Below, piece by piece: positions 16,072 to 24,883 of a DNA stretch of 36,777 nt. Origin of the DNA: Alphaproteobacteria bacterium MarineAlpha10_Bin2 (GTDB taxonomy: Bacteria > Pseudomonadota > Alphaproteobacteria > UBA828); assembly GCA_002937555.1 (NCBI GenBank), contig PTKB01000002.1, positions 1-36,777 on the forward strand. The letters are read 5' to 3'. A program made the translations under genes and the position numbers. The notes beneath the pieces were generated by a model that worked only from the letters and a program-made list of their open reading frames with translations, had not been told where the DNA came from and made no database searches. Positions within the stretch are counted from its first letter, which is position 1. Each line of letters begins with the position of its first letter.

Positions 16072-18369
16072 TTGAGCGCGGGAAAGACGATCTCTAAGTT
16101 CGCACAAATCCTAAGTCTCGCCGTCGGGGCTGCCGTCGGCGGCTGTGCCCTGCTGGCGCCGCTGCCGCCCGAGAGCGACCTCGATACCCGTCTCGCCGCC
16201 TTTCCGACGTCGGGATTGCCCCTCGGGGACGATGTCGTCATCCATTGGAACCAGCAGCAGGTTCCTTTCCTGTTTGCCGAAAGTGACTCGGATGCAGCGT
16301 TTGCGCTCGGCTTGATACATGCTCATCTCAGGCTCGGCCAAATGGAACTGATGCGCCACATTAGTCAGGGCCGCATTTCGGAACTGGCCGGCCTCTATAC
16401 GGCCGATATCGACCACACGCTACGAATTCTAAATTTCGGTCGTGCCGCGCATGATATCGAAGCGGGCTTCCCACCGGAGACGCGCGATTGGCTGGAACGT
16501 TTCGTCGCCGGTATCAATCATTATCAAAGCGGCATGACCAGGCTCCCGCACGAGTTCCGCGTATTCGGTATCGACCGGCAACCGTGGAGCGTTGTCGATA
16601 TTATTACCATCGGCCGTCTGGCCGCGAGCGACGTAAATTGGCTGATGTGGTTCAGCTTGTGGGAGCTACGGAACCGCCCCGACTGGCCACAATTGTGGAC
16701 GGCCTTGTTGCGCGAGGGCGGTAATGCCATGACCGCTTCCATGGCCGCCGACGGGGAAGAGCAGCTCGCCCTGATGAACGAGTTGTTGGGTGGCATGAGC
16801 CGTTCCGGCAGCAATTCGGTGGCGGTCTCGCCAGGGCGCTCGAAAAACGGCCACGCCCTGATCGCCAGCGACCCCCATCTCGGTTTCATGCTGCCCAATT
16901 TGTGGCTTCTAGCAGGCGTCAAGTCGCCGTCCTATCACATGGCTGGGATGATGATTCCGGGCTTGCCTTTTGTCGCCGTGGGGCGAAATCGGGATATCGC
17001 ATGGGGTGGCACGAACCTCCGCGCCGCCAGCAGCGACTTGTTCGACGTATCCGGGCTGGCGACCTCAGACATCGTCTCGCGCGAAGAGAAAATCGGCGTG
17101 CGCTGGTGGTTCGACCATAAAGTGACCGTGCGCGATAGCCCATTTGGCCCGATTATTTCCGATTCTCCCTTATTGGAAAGCGCCGAGGACGAAGCCATCG
17201 CCATTCGTTGGATGGGCCACGAAGCCACTGACGAATTTTCCGCCATGCTACAAGCCAACCGGGCGAGCAACTGGGACCAGTTCCATGCTGCTTTCGAAAA
17301 ATTTGCGGTTTCCGCGCAAAACATGATCTACGCCGACGCCATGGGCAATATCGGCCACCTCATGGCGGCGCAGTTACCGGCGCGCGACACCATGCCGCCG
17401 CCGATGGTTCACGCGCCGGCAACCGGTGCGCCGGCGTGGGAAAAGATTGTCGACGTCCGGTCCCTGCCGTTCAGACTCAATCCCGAAGCCGGCTATCTCG
17501 TTTCCGCCAACAACCGGCCCAGACCGTCGGACGTGCCGATCGGGTACTTTTTTTCGCCTGAAGACCGCGTCACACGCCTCACATCACTTCTGGAAGGGCA
17601 GCCCGACATCACGTCAGAAAATTTGCGCGCACTGCAAACCGACGTATTGGAACCCGCTGCTGCGGCGATTAGCCAAGCGTTCGCGGAAGCGGCAGCGCGG
17701 CTCGGCCTGGAGAGCGGATTAAGTCCCGCGGCGCGCACCGTGTTGGCGTCAATCGAAAATTGGAACGGCGAGTACGCCGCTGATTCCCCGGCGCCGGTGG
17801 CGTTCGAAGCCACCTTCTATAATTTCCTGCAGCGGTTCTATGCGTCGCGTCTGGGAGAAGATGCCATGCGGGCCTTCACATCGGCTGCCGATATCGGCAT
17901 GGCGGTGCCGCGCGACATTGCCGAATCCGATGACGAGGTACTCTCGAAAGCGCTGGCCGGCGCACTCAACGACGCGGTCCCGACGGTGGCGAAATTCAGC
18001 TCCTGGGGAGACATGCATCATTTGCGATTGCGCCATCCCCTGGGCGCGCTTCCCATCATCGGCGGGCGGTTTACGTTCGCCGAATTTGCGAGCGGCGGAT
18101 CCCGGCAGACCGTGATGAAAACCAACCATGCGCCGACCGACGAAGAGCATCGTGCCGCCTATGGCTCGCAAGCGCGTCATATTTCCGACATGTCGGATCT
18201 GGACGAGAACTATTTCGTTCTTCTCGGCGGTCAGGACGGTTGGCTGAACAGCACCACTTTTATAGATCAGGTCAAAATGTGGCGGGCCGGAGAATATATC
18301 CGCATTCCGTTGCGCCCCGAAAGCGTGCGTGAATCTTTCCCCAGGCGCATGACCCTTAAGCCCAATTAA
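16072..18369 (+). CDS. Penicillin acylase-family lipoprotein (Ntn hydrolase)
   Basis: A 765-residue precursor of the penicillin amidase/acyl-homoserine-lactone acylase family. After a lipoprotein signal (AVGAAVGGC, Cys25) comes the A chain, then the autocleavage site in SRSGSNSVAVS, where Ser247 would become the N-terminal nucleophile of the B chain, followed by the conserved SDPHLGF. Enzymes of this family hydrolyse amide bonds of penicillins, N-acyl-homoserine lactones or other acyl amides in the periplasm; the substrate is not predictable. Its start is TTG at 16072, 15 bases after the small lipoprotein gene. Its stop overlaps that of the converging PuuE-like gene in the shared bases TTAA. 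Confidence 0.85.
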   Translation: MSAGKTISKFAQILSLAVGAAVGGCALLAPLPPESDLDTRLAAFPTSGLPLGDDVVIHWNQQQVPFLFAESDSDAAFALGLIHAHLRLGQMELMRHISQGRISELAGLYTADIDHTLRILNFGRAAHDIEAGFPPETRDWLERFVAGINHYQSGMTRLPHEFRVFGIDRQPWSVVDIITIGRLAASDVNWLMWFSLWELRNRPDWPQLWTALLREGGNAMTASMAADGEEQLALMNELLGGMSRSGSNSVAVSPGRSKNGHALIASDPHLGFMLPNLWLLAGVKSPSYHMAGMMIPGLPFVAVGRNRDIAWGGTNLRAASSDLFDVSGLATSDIVSREEKIGVRWWFDHKVTVRDSPFGPIISDSPLLESAEDEAIAIRWMGHEATDEFSAMLQANRASNWDQFHAAFEKFAVSAQNMIYADAMGNIGHLMAAQLPARDTMPPPMVHAPATGAPAWEKIVDVRSLPFRLNPEAGYLVSANNRPRPSDVPIGYFFSPEDRVTRLTSLLEGQPDITSENLRALQTDVLEPAAAAISQAFAEAAARLGLESGLSPAARTVLASIENWNGEYAADSPAPVAFEATFYNFLQRFYASRLGEDAMRAFTSAADIGMAVPRDIAESDDEVLSKALAGALNDAVPTVAKFSSWGDMHHLRLRHPLGALPIIGGRFTFAEFASGGSRQTVMKTNHAPTDEEHRAAYGSQARHISDMSDLDENYFVLLGGQDGWLNSTTFIDQVKMWRAGEYIRIPLRPESVRESFPRRMTLKPN

Positions 18370-19277
18370 GGCGTCGGCGGAAAATTCCGTCTCCAGTGGC
18401 GAGCGATATCGATGCCGCGGCAGAGCCAGACATCGTCATGGCTTTCGACATGCTCGACAAACTTCTTGAGCGCCTGAAAGCGGCCCGGCCGCCCGACTAG
18501 GCGGCAATGAAGACCGATATTCATCAGCCGGGGTGATTGTGCGCCCTCTTCGTAGAGGACATCGAAACTGTCGCGCAAATAAGCGAAAAACGGTTCTCCC
18601 CAGTTAAATCCCGGCGTCGTGGTAAAGCGGTGATCATTGATATCCGCAGTATAAGGAATGACAAGCTGCCGTTTGCCATCCGCCGCCAGCCAATAGGGCA
18701 GTTCGTCGGCATAGGTGTCTTGGCTGTATTCGAATCCGCCCTCTTCTGCGATCAGGCGAAGCGTGTTTTCGCTGCGCCGTCCGAGAAAATGCCCGAGCGG
18801 CCGTGTTCCTGTCACCTCGGTATGCAACTCGATGGTTTTCTTAATGTGCTCGCGTTCCTCCGCTTCCGGCATGCCATGATGGTCGATCCAGCGATAGCCG
18901 TGGCTGGCAATCTCCCAATCGGCTTCAAGCATGGCGGCAACCGCGTCCGGGTTTCGCGACAACGCCATGGCCACGCCGAAAACGGTGATCGGTACGTTAC
19001 GCGAAGTGAACAGCCGATGCAGCCGCCAAAATCCAACTCGGCTGCCATACTCATACTGCGATTCGACGGGAAGATAGCGCTCTCCTTGGCGCGGCGGCAC
19101 AAAACCGAATTCCGTCAGCAAGGACTCGGAAGCTGGGTCGCCGTGCAGAATATTATTCTCGGCGCCTTCTTCATAATTGATCACGAATTGGACCGCGATT
19201 CGCGCGCCATTCGGCCATTTTGGATGCGGCGGGTTGCGCCCATATCCGATCATGTCGCGTGGATAACTTTCGCTCAC
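18366..19277 (-). CDS. PuuE-type allantoinase / polysaccharide deacetylase-fold protein
   Basis: A 303-residue NodB-fold protein closest to the PuuE allantoinase group, which opens the hydantoin ring of allantoin without the metal used by classical allantoinases. Landmarks are RDMIGYGRNPPHPKWPNGA at the start, NYEEGAENNILHGD, EIASHGYRWIDH in the middle and MNIGLHCRLVGRPGR near the end. Related proteins act on other ureides or N-formyl compounds, so the exact substrate is open. No other purine-degradation genes are nearby; the hydantoinase genes elsewhere in the window use chemically similar rings. It is followed upstream on the same strand by the HisD-family gene after a 29-base gap. Confidence 0.85.
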   Translation of the reverse strand: MSESYPRDMIGYGRNPPHPKWPNGARIAVQFVINYEEGAENNILHGDPASESLLTEFGFVPPRQGERYLPVESQYEYGSRVGFWRLHRLFTSRNVPITVFGVAMALSRNPDAVAAMLEADWEIASHGYRWIDHHGMPEAEEREHIKKTIELHTEVTGTRPLGHFLGRRSENTLRLIAEEGGFEYSQDTYADELPYWLAADGKRQLVIPYTADINDHRFTTTPGFNWGEPFFAYLRDSFDVLYEEGAQSPRLMNIGLHCRLVGRPGRFQALKKFVEHVESHDDVWLCRGIDIARHWRRNFPPTP

Positions 19278-19306
19278 GCCGCGCTCCTTCTGGCCGCCCG
19301 GGCTTG

Positions 19307-20587
19307 CTATTCGTTGGCGCCTTCATAGCGCGCGAAGCGGACATCGCAGGTTATGCCGTGCGCCAACATGCCCTCCACCTCGCATTGGCGCGCCAGCACC
19401 GGCGCGATGGCCCGGCTGGCTGCCGGTTTGAGCCGCTGGTAAGTCACGGTTTTTATGAACTTCCCCACCCACAGCCCACCGGTATAGCGCGATGCGCCGC
19501 TGGTCGGCAGTGTGTGGTTGGTGCCGATGCCTTTGTCGCCGTATGCAACGGTCGCCTCTTCGCCGACGAACAAACTGCCGTAATTTTTCAAGCGCGATAG
19601 ATATTCATCATCGCTGCCGGTCATAAGCTCGAGATGTTCGGGCGCATATTCATCGCTCAGGCGGATCGCCTCGTCGATATCCGAAACCACCGCAATTTCT
19701 CCGTGATCGCGCCATGCCGGCCCCGCGACTTCCTTGGTCGGCAGGGTTTTCAATTGCGCCTCGACATGCGTCAGGGCCGCCTCGGCGACGCGCCGCGACG
19801 TGGTGACGAGCCAGGCCGGGCTGTCGGGGCCGTGTTCCGCCTGACCGAGCAAATCGGTCGCCACAAGTTCGGGGTCCGCCGTGTCGTCGGCGATAATCAG
19901 GATTTCCGTCGGGCCGGCGAGCAAGTCAATGCCGACGGTGCCGTAAAGCTGACGCTTGGCTTCGGCCACATAAGCGTTTCCCGGCCCGGTGATCAGATCG
20001 ACCGCGCGCATGCCGACACAGCCGTAAGCCATCGCCGCCATCGCTTGAATGCCGCCCAGAGCATAGATTTCATCGGCGCCCGCTTTGTGCAGCGCGTAGA
20101 GAGTCGGTGCGTACATTTCCTTGCCGTCGCGCGGCGGGGCACAGCCGATGATGTGTTCAACGCCTGCCGCGCGCGCCACGCCGACGCTCATGCTCGCCGC
20201 TGCCACCAGGGGGTATTTACCGCCCGGGATGTAACAGCCGACATTGCTGACGGGAATCTGTTTTTGCCCGAGCAGAATGCCGGGTTCGGTTTCGCACTCG
20301 AACTCGGTTAGCGTTTCGAGTTGGCGTTGCGCGAACTGCGTGATTTGGCGATGGCAAAATTCGAAATCTTCCTTGAACGTCTCGGGCAGCCATGCTTCTG
20401 CGGCGGCAATCTGATCTTCGGTGACGCGGAATTCTCCGCCCTGCCACTTGTCCAATTCCGACGCATAGCGCGCCACCGCAGCATCGCCATTTTCCTTGAT
20501 GTCGGCCAGCATGCGGCGTGCGGTTTCCTCGACCGCAGTCATATCCTCGGCTTTTTGGGACGGGGCTTTCTTGATGTACTCGGCCAT
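19307..20587 (-). CDS. Histidinol dehydrogenase-family NAD enzyme, possibly HpsN-like
   Basis: A 426-residue protein of the HisD superfamily, which oxidises an alcohol to a carboxylate in two NAD-dependent steps. The metal and catalytic region is visible as GQAEHGPD, YAPEHLELM and GTNHTLPTSGASRYTGG. The start (MAEYIKKA) and the GLWVGKFIKTVTYQ segment recall the subgroup that includes sulfopropanediol 3-dehydrogenase (HpsN) more than biosynthetic HisD, and no other his genes are nearby. That subgroup call is from memory of the family and needs a tree. The ATG at 20587 is chosen; the frame open to 20719 has no family match. Confidence 0.82.
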   Translation of the reverse strand: MAEYIKKAPSQKAEDMTAVEETARRMLADIKENGDAAVARYASELDKWQGGEFRVTEDQIAAAEAWLPETFKEDFEFCHRQITQFAQRQLETLTEFECETEPGILLGQKQIPVSNVGCYIPGGKYPLVAAASMSVGVARAAGVEHIIGCAPPRDGKEMYAPTLYALHKAGADEIYALGGIQAMAAMAYGCVGMRAVDLITGPGNAYVAEAKRQLYGTVGIDLLAGPTEILIIADDTADPELVATDLLGQAEHGPDSPAWLVTTSRRVAEAALTHVEAQLKTLPTKEVAGPAWRDHGEIAVVSDIDEAIRLSDEYAPEHLELMTGSDDEYLSRLKNYGSLFVGEEATVAYGDKGIGTNHTLPTSGASRYTGGLWVGKFIKTVTYQRLKPAASRAIAPVLARQCEVEGMLAHGITCDVRFARYEGANE

Positions 20588-20615
20588 ATTTCGCTCGTTA
20601 AGTTGCGGTTCGTGA

Positions 20616-21470
20616 TTAGGTGAAGGAATCGGTATTGTCGCGTGCGAAAACTTCGAAGCTGCGCGGCGGCCGGCCGACAACCCGGTCGACCACATCGGTG
20701 ACCGGCGCGCCAAAGCCATCGATAAACATTTGGTCGATTTCGATCAACGCATCGGCCAGCGACGCCGGCAATCCGGCATCGACCAAGGCCTTATGCGAGG
20801 CATCCATCGATACCGATTCGAAGCGCACGGTTTTATTTAAGATACGAGACAGAATTTCCGCGCATTCGCCGTAGGAATAGGCGCGTGGCCCGGTGATCTC
20901 ATAAGTCTGTTCTTCATGGCCATCCTCGGTGAGCGCCGCCACCGTCACCGCAGCCACATCGACGACATCGACGAGAGCCACACGTGATTCGCCAATCGCC
21001 GCGTAAAACACGCCATCATTCTTGATAAATGGCGCGAATCGGCGAAAATTTTGCATAAACGCGTTCGGCCATAGATTGGTATAGGCAAAACCTTCGCGTT
21101 CGATGCGCTGCTCGATCTCGCCATGCCAACGCCGAATCTTGGTCGGCGCGTCGGGCGCCGAGCCGATGGCTGACATCTTGACGATATGGCGGATGCCGGC
21201 GCGCTTGGCTGCCGCGACGGCATTCAATTCGAGGCTGACCATTTTCTCTGCGAATGCACAAAGAAGAGAAAGGCGTTCAATCCCGTCAAAGGCTGCTGCC
21301 AGGGTTTCGGGCGCGGCAAAATCGCCCGCCACATAGTCCAGGTCCGGCCCCAATATTGTTTTGGCACGTTCGATATCCCGCGTCATGACGCGGAACGGCG
21401 CACCCTTTTCAAGCAGTTGACGAACCGTCTCCTGCCCTGTCGTTCCGGTTGCCCCGGTCAGTAATATCAT
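20616..21470 (-). CDS. NmrA-like NAD(P)-binding protein (atypical SDR)
   Basis: A 284-residue protein with an N-terminal Rossmann motif (ILLTGATGTTGQETV) and the NmrA/QOR2 pattern LWPNAFMQNF and TYEITGPRAYSYGE. It lacks the YxxxK pair of classical SDRs. Members are NAD(P)H-dependent quinone or carbonyl reductases, or redox sensors. The ATG at 21470 follows GGAGGGTGAG and is preferred over upstream codons. It lies 28 bases upstream of the HisD-family gene on the same strand, so the two, and perhaps the PuuE-like gene, form an operon. Confidence 0.83.
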   Translation of the reverse strand: MILLTGATGTTGQETVRQLLEKGAPFRVMTRDIERAKTILGPDLDYVAGDFAAPETLAAAFDGIERLSLLCAFAEKMVSLELNAVAAAKRAGIRHIVKMSAIGSAPDAPTKIRRWHGEIEQRIEREGFAYTNLWPNAFMQNFRRFAPFIKNDGVFYAAIGESRVALVDVVDVAAVTVAALTEDGHEEQTYEITGPRAYSYGECAEILSRILNKTVRFESVSMDASHKALVDAGLPASLADALIEIDQMFIDGFGAPVTDVVDRVVGRPPRSFEVFARDNTDSFT

Positions 21471-21694
21471 CTCACCCTCCCCGCCCGGCATAGGCAAAGA
21501 CTTGCCGTTCATTTTGATTGGTATTATTTGGCATGATTGCAGCGCTTCGCGCCGCTTCTGTCCAGCAGGAAAGACGCCTGACCCGGAATTTGCCCAATAT
21601 TTTCATGTTTTTGCGCATCGTCGCATGGCGAGGGAGAAGGTATGATCCATGCTGAACACACATCGCACTGCCATCAATAAACCCAATTAACCGC

Positions 21695-23482
21695 ATGTCA
21701 TTCGACCAAATTGCCATTTTAGCCCTGATCGGCGGAATTCTCGCCCTCTTCATATGGGGGCGCTGGCGCTATGACCTGATCGCCTTCACGGCGCTCCTCG
21801 TGGCGGTGGTGATTGGTTTGGTGGAACCGGTCGAGGCATTTCTCGGCTTCGGCCATCCGGCTGTCGTCACCGTGGCGGCTGTTCTAATCATCAGCCGAGC
21901 GCTCTCCAATTCGGGCCTGATTGACATGTTGGCCAAGGGTCTGGACCCGGCGGCGGAGCGCAACGAATCTCTTCACATAGGCTTTGTCGGTGGAATTTCG
22001 GCATTGCTTTCGGCCTTTATCAATAATGTTGGCGCTCTGGCCCTCCTCATGCCGGTGGCGCTGAAATCCGCGGCCAAAGCCAAACGGACGCCCGGATTCA
22101 TTCTCATGCCGCTAGCTTTCGCCTCGATCCTAGGCGGCACCATCACCCTGATCGGGACGCCGCCCAACATCATCATCGCGAATTATCGGGCGCGAAATGG
22201 CGGCGAGGCATTTTCTATGTTTGATTTCACTCCGGTGGGCGCGGTGGTGGCGCTTGCCGGTCTGATCTTCGTCGCCTTTCTCGGCTGGCGGCTTATTCCC
22301 GCGGCACGGCGTGCCAAGAGCGGCGATGAATCGCTGTTTGAAATCGAGGCGTATGTCACCGAGCTCCGAGTCCCCGAGGAGTCAGCACTGCAAGGAAAAG
22401 GCCGGCGCCAGGTCGAGACCGAGTTCGAAAAGCATGAGGTCGAGTTTGTCGGGCTTATTCGCGAACATCAGCGCATTCACAGCGCTACCTGGCGCGGCCG
22501 GATATCGGGCGGCGACATCCTCGTATTGGAAGCGGCGCCCGAGGGCATCGACAAGGTGGTGAATGCCTACGGCCTGGAATTGGTCGGCTCCGGCGCCGAG
22601 GTCAGCGATGACTTAAAGTCCGATGATTTGGCTCTGGTGGAAGCGGTCGTCTCCCCCGCCGGGATGATCGAAAACAGAACCGCCAGCGGCGTTCGCCTGC
22701 GCGGACGCTTCGGCGTCAATCTGTTGGCCGTTTCACGGCAAGGGCGGCCGATTCGGACGCGCCTGCATACGATGCGTCTCAGAGCCGGCGATGTTCTCTT
22801 GCTTCAGGGGCCGGTCGACCAAATGCCGACTATCCTGAACGATATTGGCTGTCTGCCTTTGGCTGAGCGCGGCTTGCGCATCGGCCGTCCAGAACGCGCC
22901 TGGCTTTCCCTCGCCGTATTCGTGGCTGCCATCATTTTCATGTCGCTCGGTCTTGTGGCGGCGCCGATCGCGCTCGGCCTCGCGGCCATGGCCATGCTGT
23001 TCCTCAACGTGGCGTCCTTGCGCGAAGCTTACGACAGTATCAATTGGCCCGTGATCATCTTGCTGGGTGCGATGATCCCTATCGGCGGGGCGTTGGAGAC
23101 AACGGGCGCCACCGATCTGATCACGGAGTCCATTCTCGGTATCGGCGACGGCATATCGCCGATATTGGTGCTGACCATCCTGCTGATCGTCACCATGACG
23201 CTTTCTGATATCGTCAACAACGCAGCAACCGCCGTTATCATGGCGCCCATCGCGCTTGGCCTGGCGGAGCGCCTTCAGGTCAATGCAGATGCATTTCTGA
23301 TGGCAGTAGCGATTGGCGCATCCTGTGCCTTTCTCACGCCCATCGGCCATCAGAACAACACCCTCATTCTCGGCCCGGGCGGCTATCGCTTCGGCGATTA
23401 TTGGCGCATGGGATTGCCGCTCGAGATTCTCATTGTCGCGGTCTCGATCCCAATGATCTTGTGGGTTTGGCCGCTGGGTTGA
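21695..23482 (+). CDS. SLC13/DASS-type permease with central TrkA-C (RCK_C) domains
   Basis: A 595-residue inner-membrane carrier. The first half has the NN motif in AFINNVGALALLMPV and GTPPNIIIAN; then come about 180 soluble residues with two TrkA-C-like modules (roughly residues 210-285 and 300-385); then the second membrane half with DIVNNAATAVIMAPI and TPIGHQNNTLILGPGG. This arrangement is typical of SLC13-family permeases that carry dicarboxylates, sulfate or related anions with Na+. The substrate is unknown. It is divergent from the NmrA-like gene across a 224-base intergenic region and ends 15 bases from the converging PaaK-like gene. Confidence 0.88.
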   Translation: MSFDQIAILALIGGILALFIWGRWRYDLIAFTALLVAVVIGLVEPVEAFLGFGHPAVVTVAAVLIISRALSNSGLIDMLAKGLDPAAERNESLHIGFVGGISALLSAFINNVGALALLMPVALKSAAKAKRTPGFILMPLAFASILGGTITLIGTPPNIIIANYRARNGGEAFSMFDFTPVGAVVALAGLIFVAFLGWRLIPAARRAKSGDESLFEIEAYVTELRVPEESALQGKGRRQVETEFEKHEVEFVGLIREHQRIHSATWRGRISGGDILVLEAAPEGIDKVVNAYGLELVGSGAEVSDDLKSDDLALVEAVVSPAGMIENRTASGVRLRGRFGVNLLAVSRQGRPIRTRLHTMRLRAGDVLLLQGPVDQMPTILNDIGCLPLAERGLRIGRPERAWLSLAVFVAAIIFMSLGLVAAPIALGLAAMAMLFLNVASLREAYDSINWPVIILLGAMIPIGGALETTGATDLITESILGIGDGISPILVLTILLIVTMTLSDIVNNAATAVIMAPIALGLAERLQVNADAFLMAVAIGASCAFLTPIGHQNNTLILGPGGYRFGDYWRMGLPLEILIVAVSIPMILWVWPLG

Positions 23483-23497
23483 TGGCGGCGCGGGGCG

Positions 23498-24883
23498 CTA
23501 GGACCCGGGCTCGGCCTCGTCTTTATAATCCTCGAACTTTCCGCCGGCGCTGCGTGGTATTTCGTCGTGGTAGCTGAAAGTGACGGCAAAGGAATGGCGG
23601 AAACGCTGTTGCAAAATTTTCGTTAATTGCCCCGCCTCGGCATCGGTCAGTCTTCGTGTTGCTACCAGTTTCATTTCCAATGCTTCACTGGCACTGCGCA
23701 GGATTTGAAATTGGCGGATCATGTCGAAGCCGGTGAGCAGGTCCTGGAAGCTGGCGTAAAATTCATCGCCATTTGGCAGCCTGACCATGCTGCGTGTGCG
23801 CCCCATAATGCGGCGGAGAACCGGCAAGGTACGCCCGCAGGAACAGCGTCCCACCTCGGCGAAGTCACCGATCGAGTAGCGCAACAGCGGCATTGCAAAA
23901 TTATGAAGCGGCGTGATCACGACCGCACCCACCTCCCCAGGCTGGCAAGCATTGCCGTTCTCATCCAGCACCTCGACAAAGACGGACTCGGACTGAATAT
24001 GCAAATTTTCGCTTTCAGGGCATTGCAAAGCGATATAGCCAACCTCAGCGCCGCTATAGACATCGACCACCGGCACGCCCAATACTTCACGGCAGATCCT
24101 GCGCACTTCGGGCCGCAATAAGTCAGATACCGTATGAACCTGCTTTAGCCGTGGAAAGCGAATTCTGTTGCGTTCGCAATAAATTGCAATCGCCTGAACA
24201 TTGCCTGGATAAGTCAGTAGATAATCGGGATCAAAGCGTTGTAACCACTCGACCTGATCTTGAATTCGCGTACCGATGTTTAACAAAGCGCTCTCACCGG
24301 TAACAAAGGTGAGCGCTTCCATGCTGCCCCAATTTTCGAAAACTTTCCCTTCCGGGTAATTGGCCTCGTTTCCGCTCAACGGACGAATGCTGGCAAGTTT
24401 CAGTTTCGGATCGCGGTGCCATAAATGATCACGCGCGGTAAACGCGTTCCAGAGAGTTTCGGTCAACTCGGTCTTGATCACTTTGATCGGCATGCCGGTC
24501 GAGCCCGATGTAAAGACCGAACCGCTCTTTCCGTGCAATTTCGGTACTTCCGCGCTGAGAAGTTTGTCGCCGAGTTCTTGAACTTCAGCGCGCGTAAGAA
24601 TGGGAATGCGCCGGCAATATTCTTCCGGGGAGATAGCATGATCGAGCTCGATTCCCCACTCCTGGCGCCGATCGCGATAATAGGGAACCGTCTCCAACGC
24701 GTGCCGCAGCAAGAGGTTTATCTGCCGGAATTGGAGGTGCAGCATATCCTCGGCAGGCAGCCACTGACTGTGCTCCAGTTGATAAAGCAGCGCGAGATTA
24801 TATGTGGCGTGGCGGCTGGGCAGGCCGGGCCACGCCATTCCTGTAAGCGCGGAGCGGACTTGCGGCGGCGACCTATCCGCCAT
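23498..24883 (-). CDS. PaaK-like adenylate-forming enzyme, copy 2
   Basis: A 461-residue phenylacetate-CoA-ligase/coenzyme-F390-synthetase-like protein. The ATP phosphate motif FTSGSTGMPIK is at residues 124-134, DVYSGAEVGY near 275 replaces the usual YGxTE motif, a RYSIGDFAEVG segment follows, and the C-terminal lysine sits in RSAGGKFEDYKD. It should activate a carboxylate as an acyl-adenylate; the acceptor (CoA, amine or other) is unknown. The ATG at 24883 overlaps the stop of the upstream paralogue, implying translational coupling. Its N-terminus contains AWPGLPSRHATYNLALL, which is important for interpreting the broken start of copy 1. Confidence 0.85.
   Translation of the reverse strand: MADRSPPQVRSALTGMAWPGLPSRHATYNLALLYQLEHSQWLPAEDMLHLQFRQINLLLRHALETVPYYRDRRQEWGIELDHAISPEEYCRRIPILTRAEVQELGDKLLSAEVPKLHGKSGSVFTSGSTGMPIKVIKTELTETLWNAFTARDHLWHRDPKLKLASIRPLSGNEANYPEGKVFENWGSMEALTFVTGESALLNIGTRIQDQVEWLQRFDPDYLLTYPGNVQAIAIYCERNRIRFPRLKQVHTVSDLLRPEVRRICREVLGVPVVDVYSGAEVGYIALQCPESENLHIQSESVFVEVLDENGNACQPGEVGAVVITPLHNFAMPLLRYSIGDFAEVGRCSCGRTLPVLRRIMGRTRSMVRLPNGDEFYASFQDLLTGFDMIRQFQILRSASEALEMKLVATRRLTDAEAGQLTKILQQRFRHSFAVTFSYHDEIPRSAGGKFEDYKDEAEPGS

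Noticed and set aside
18537..19328. A 263-codon plus-strand frame opposite the PuuE-like gene
   Set aside because: The minus-strand gene has clear family motifs; the plus frame has none and no ribosome site.
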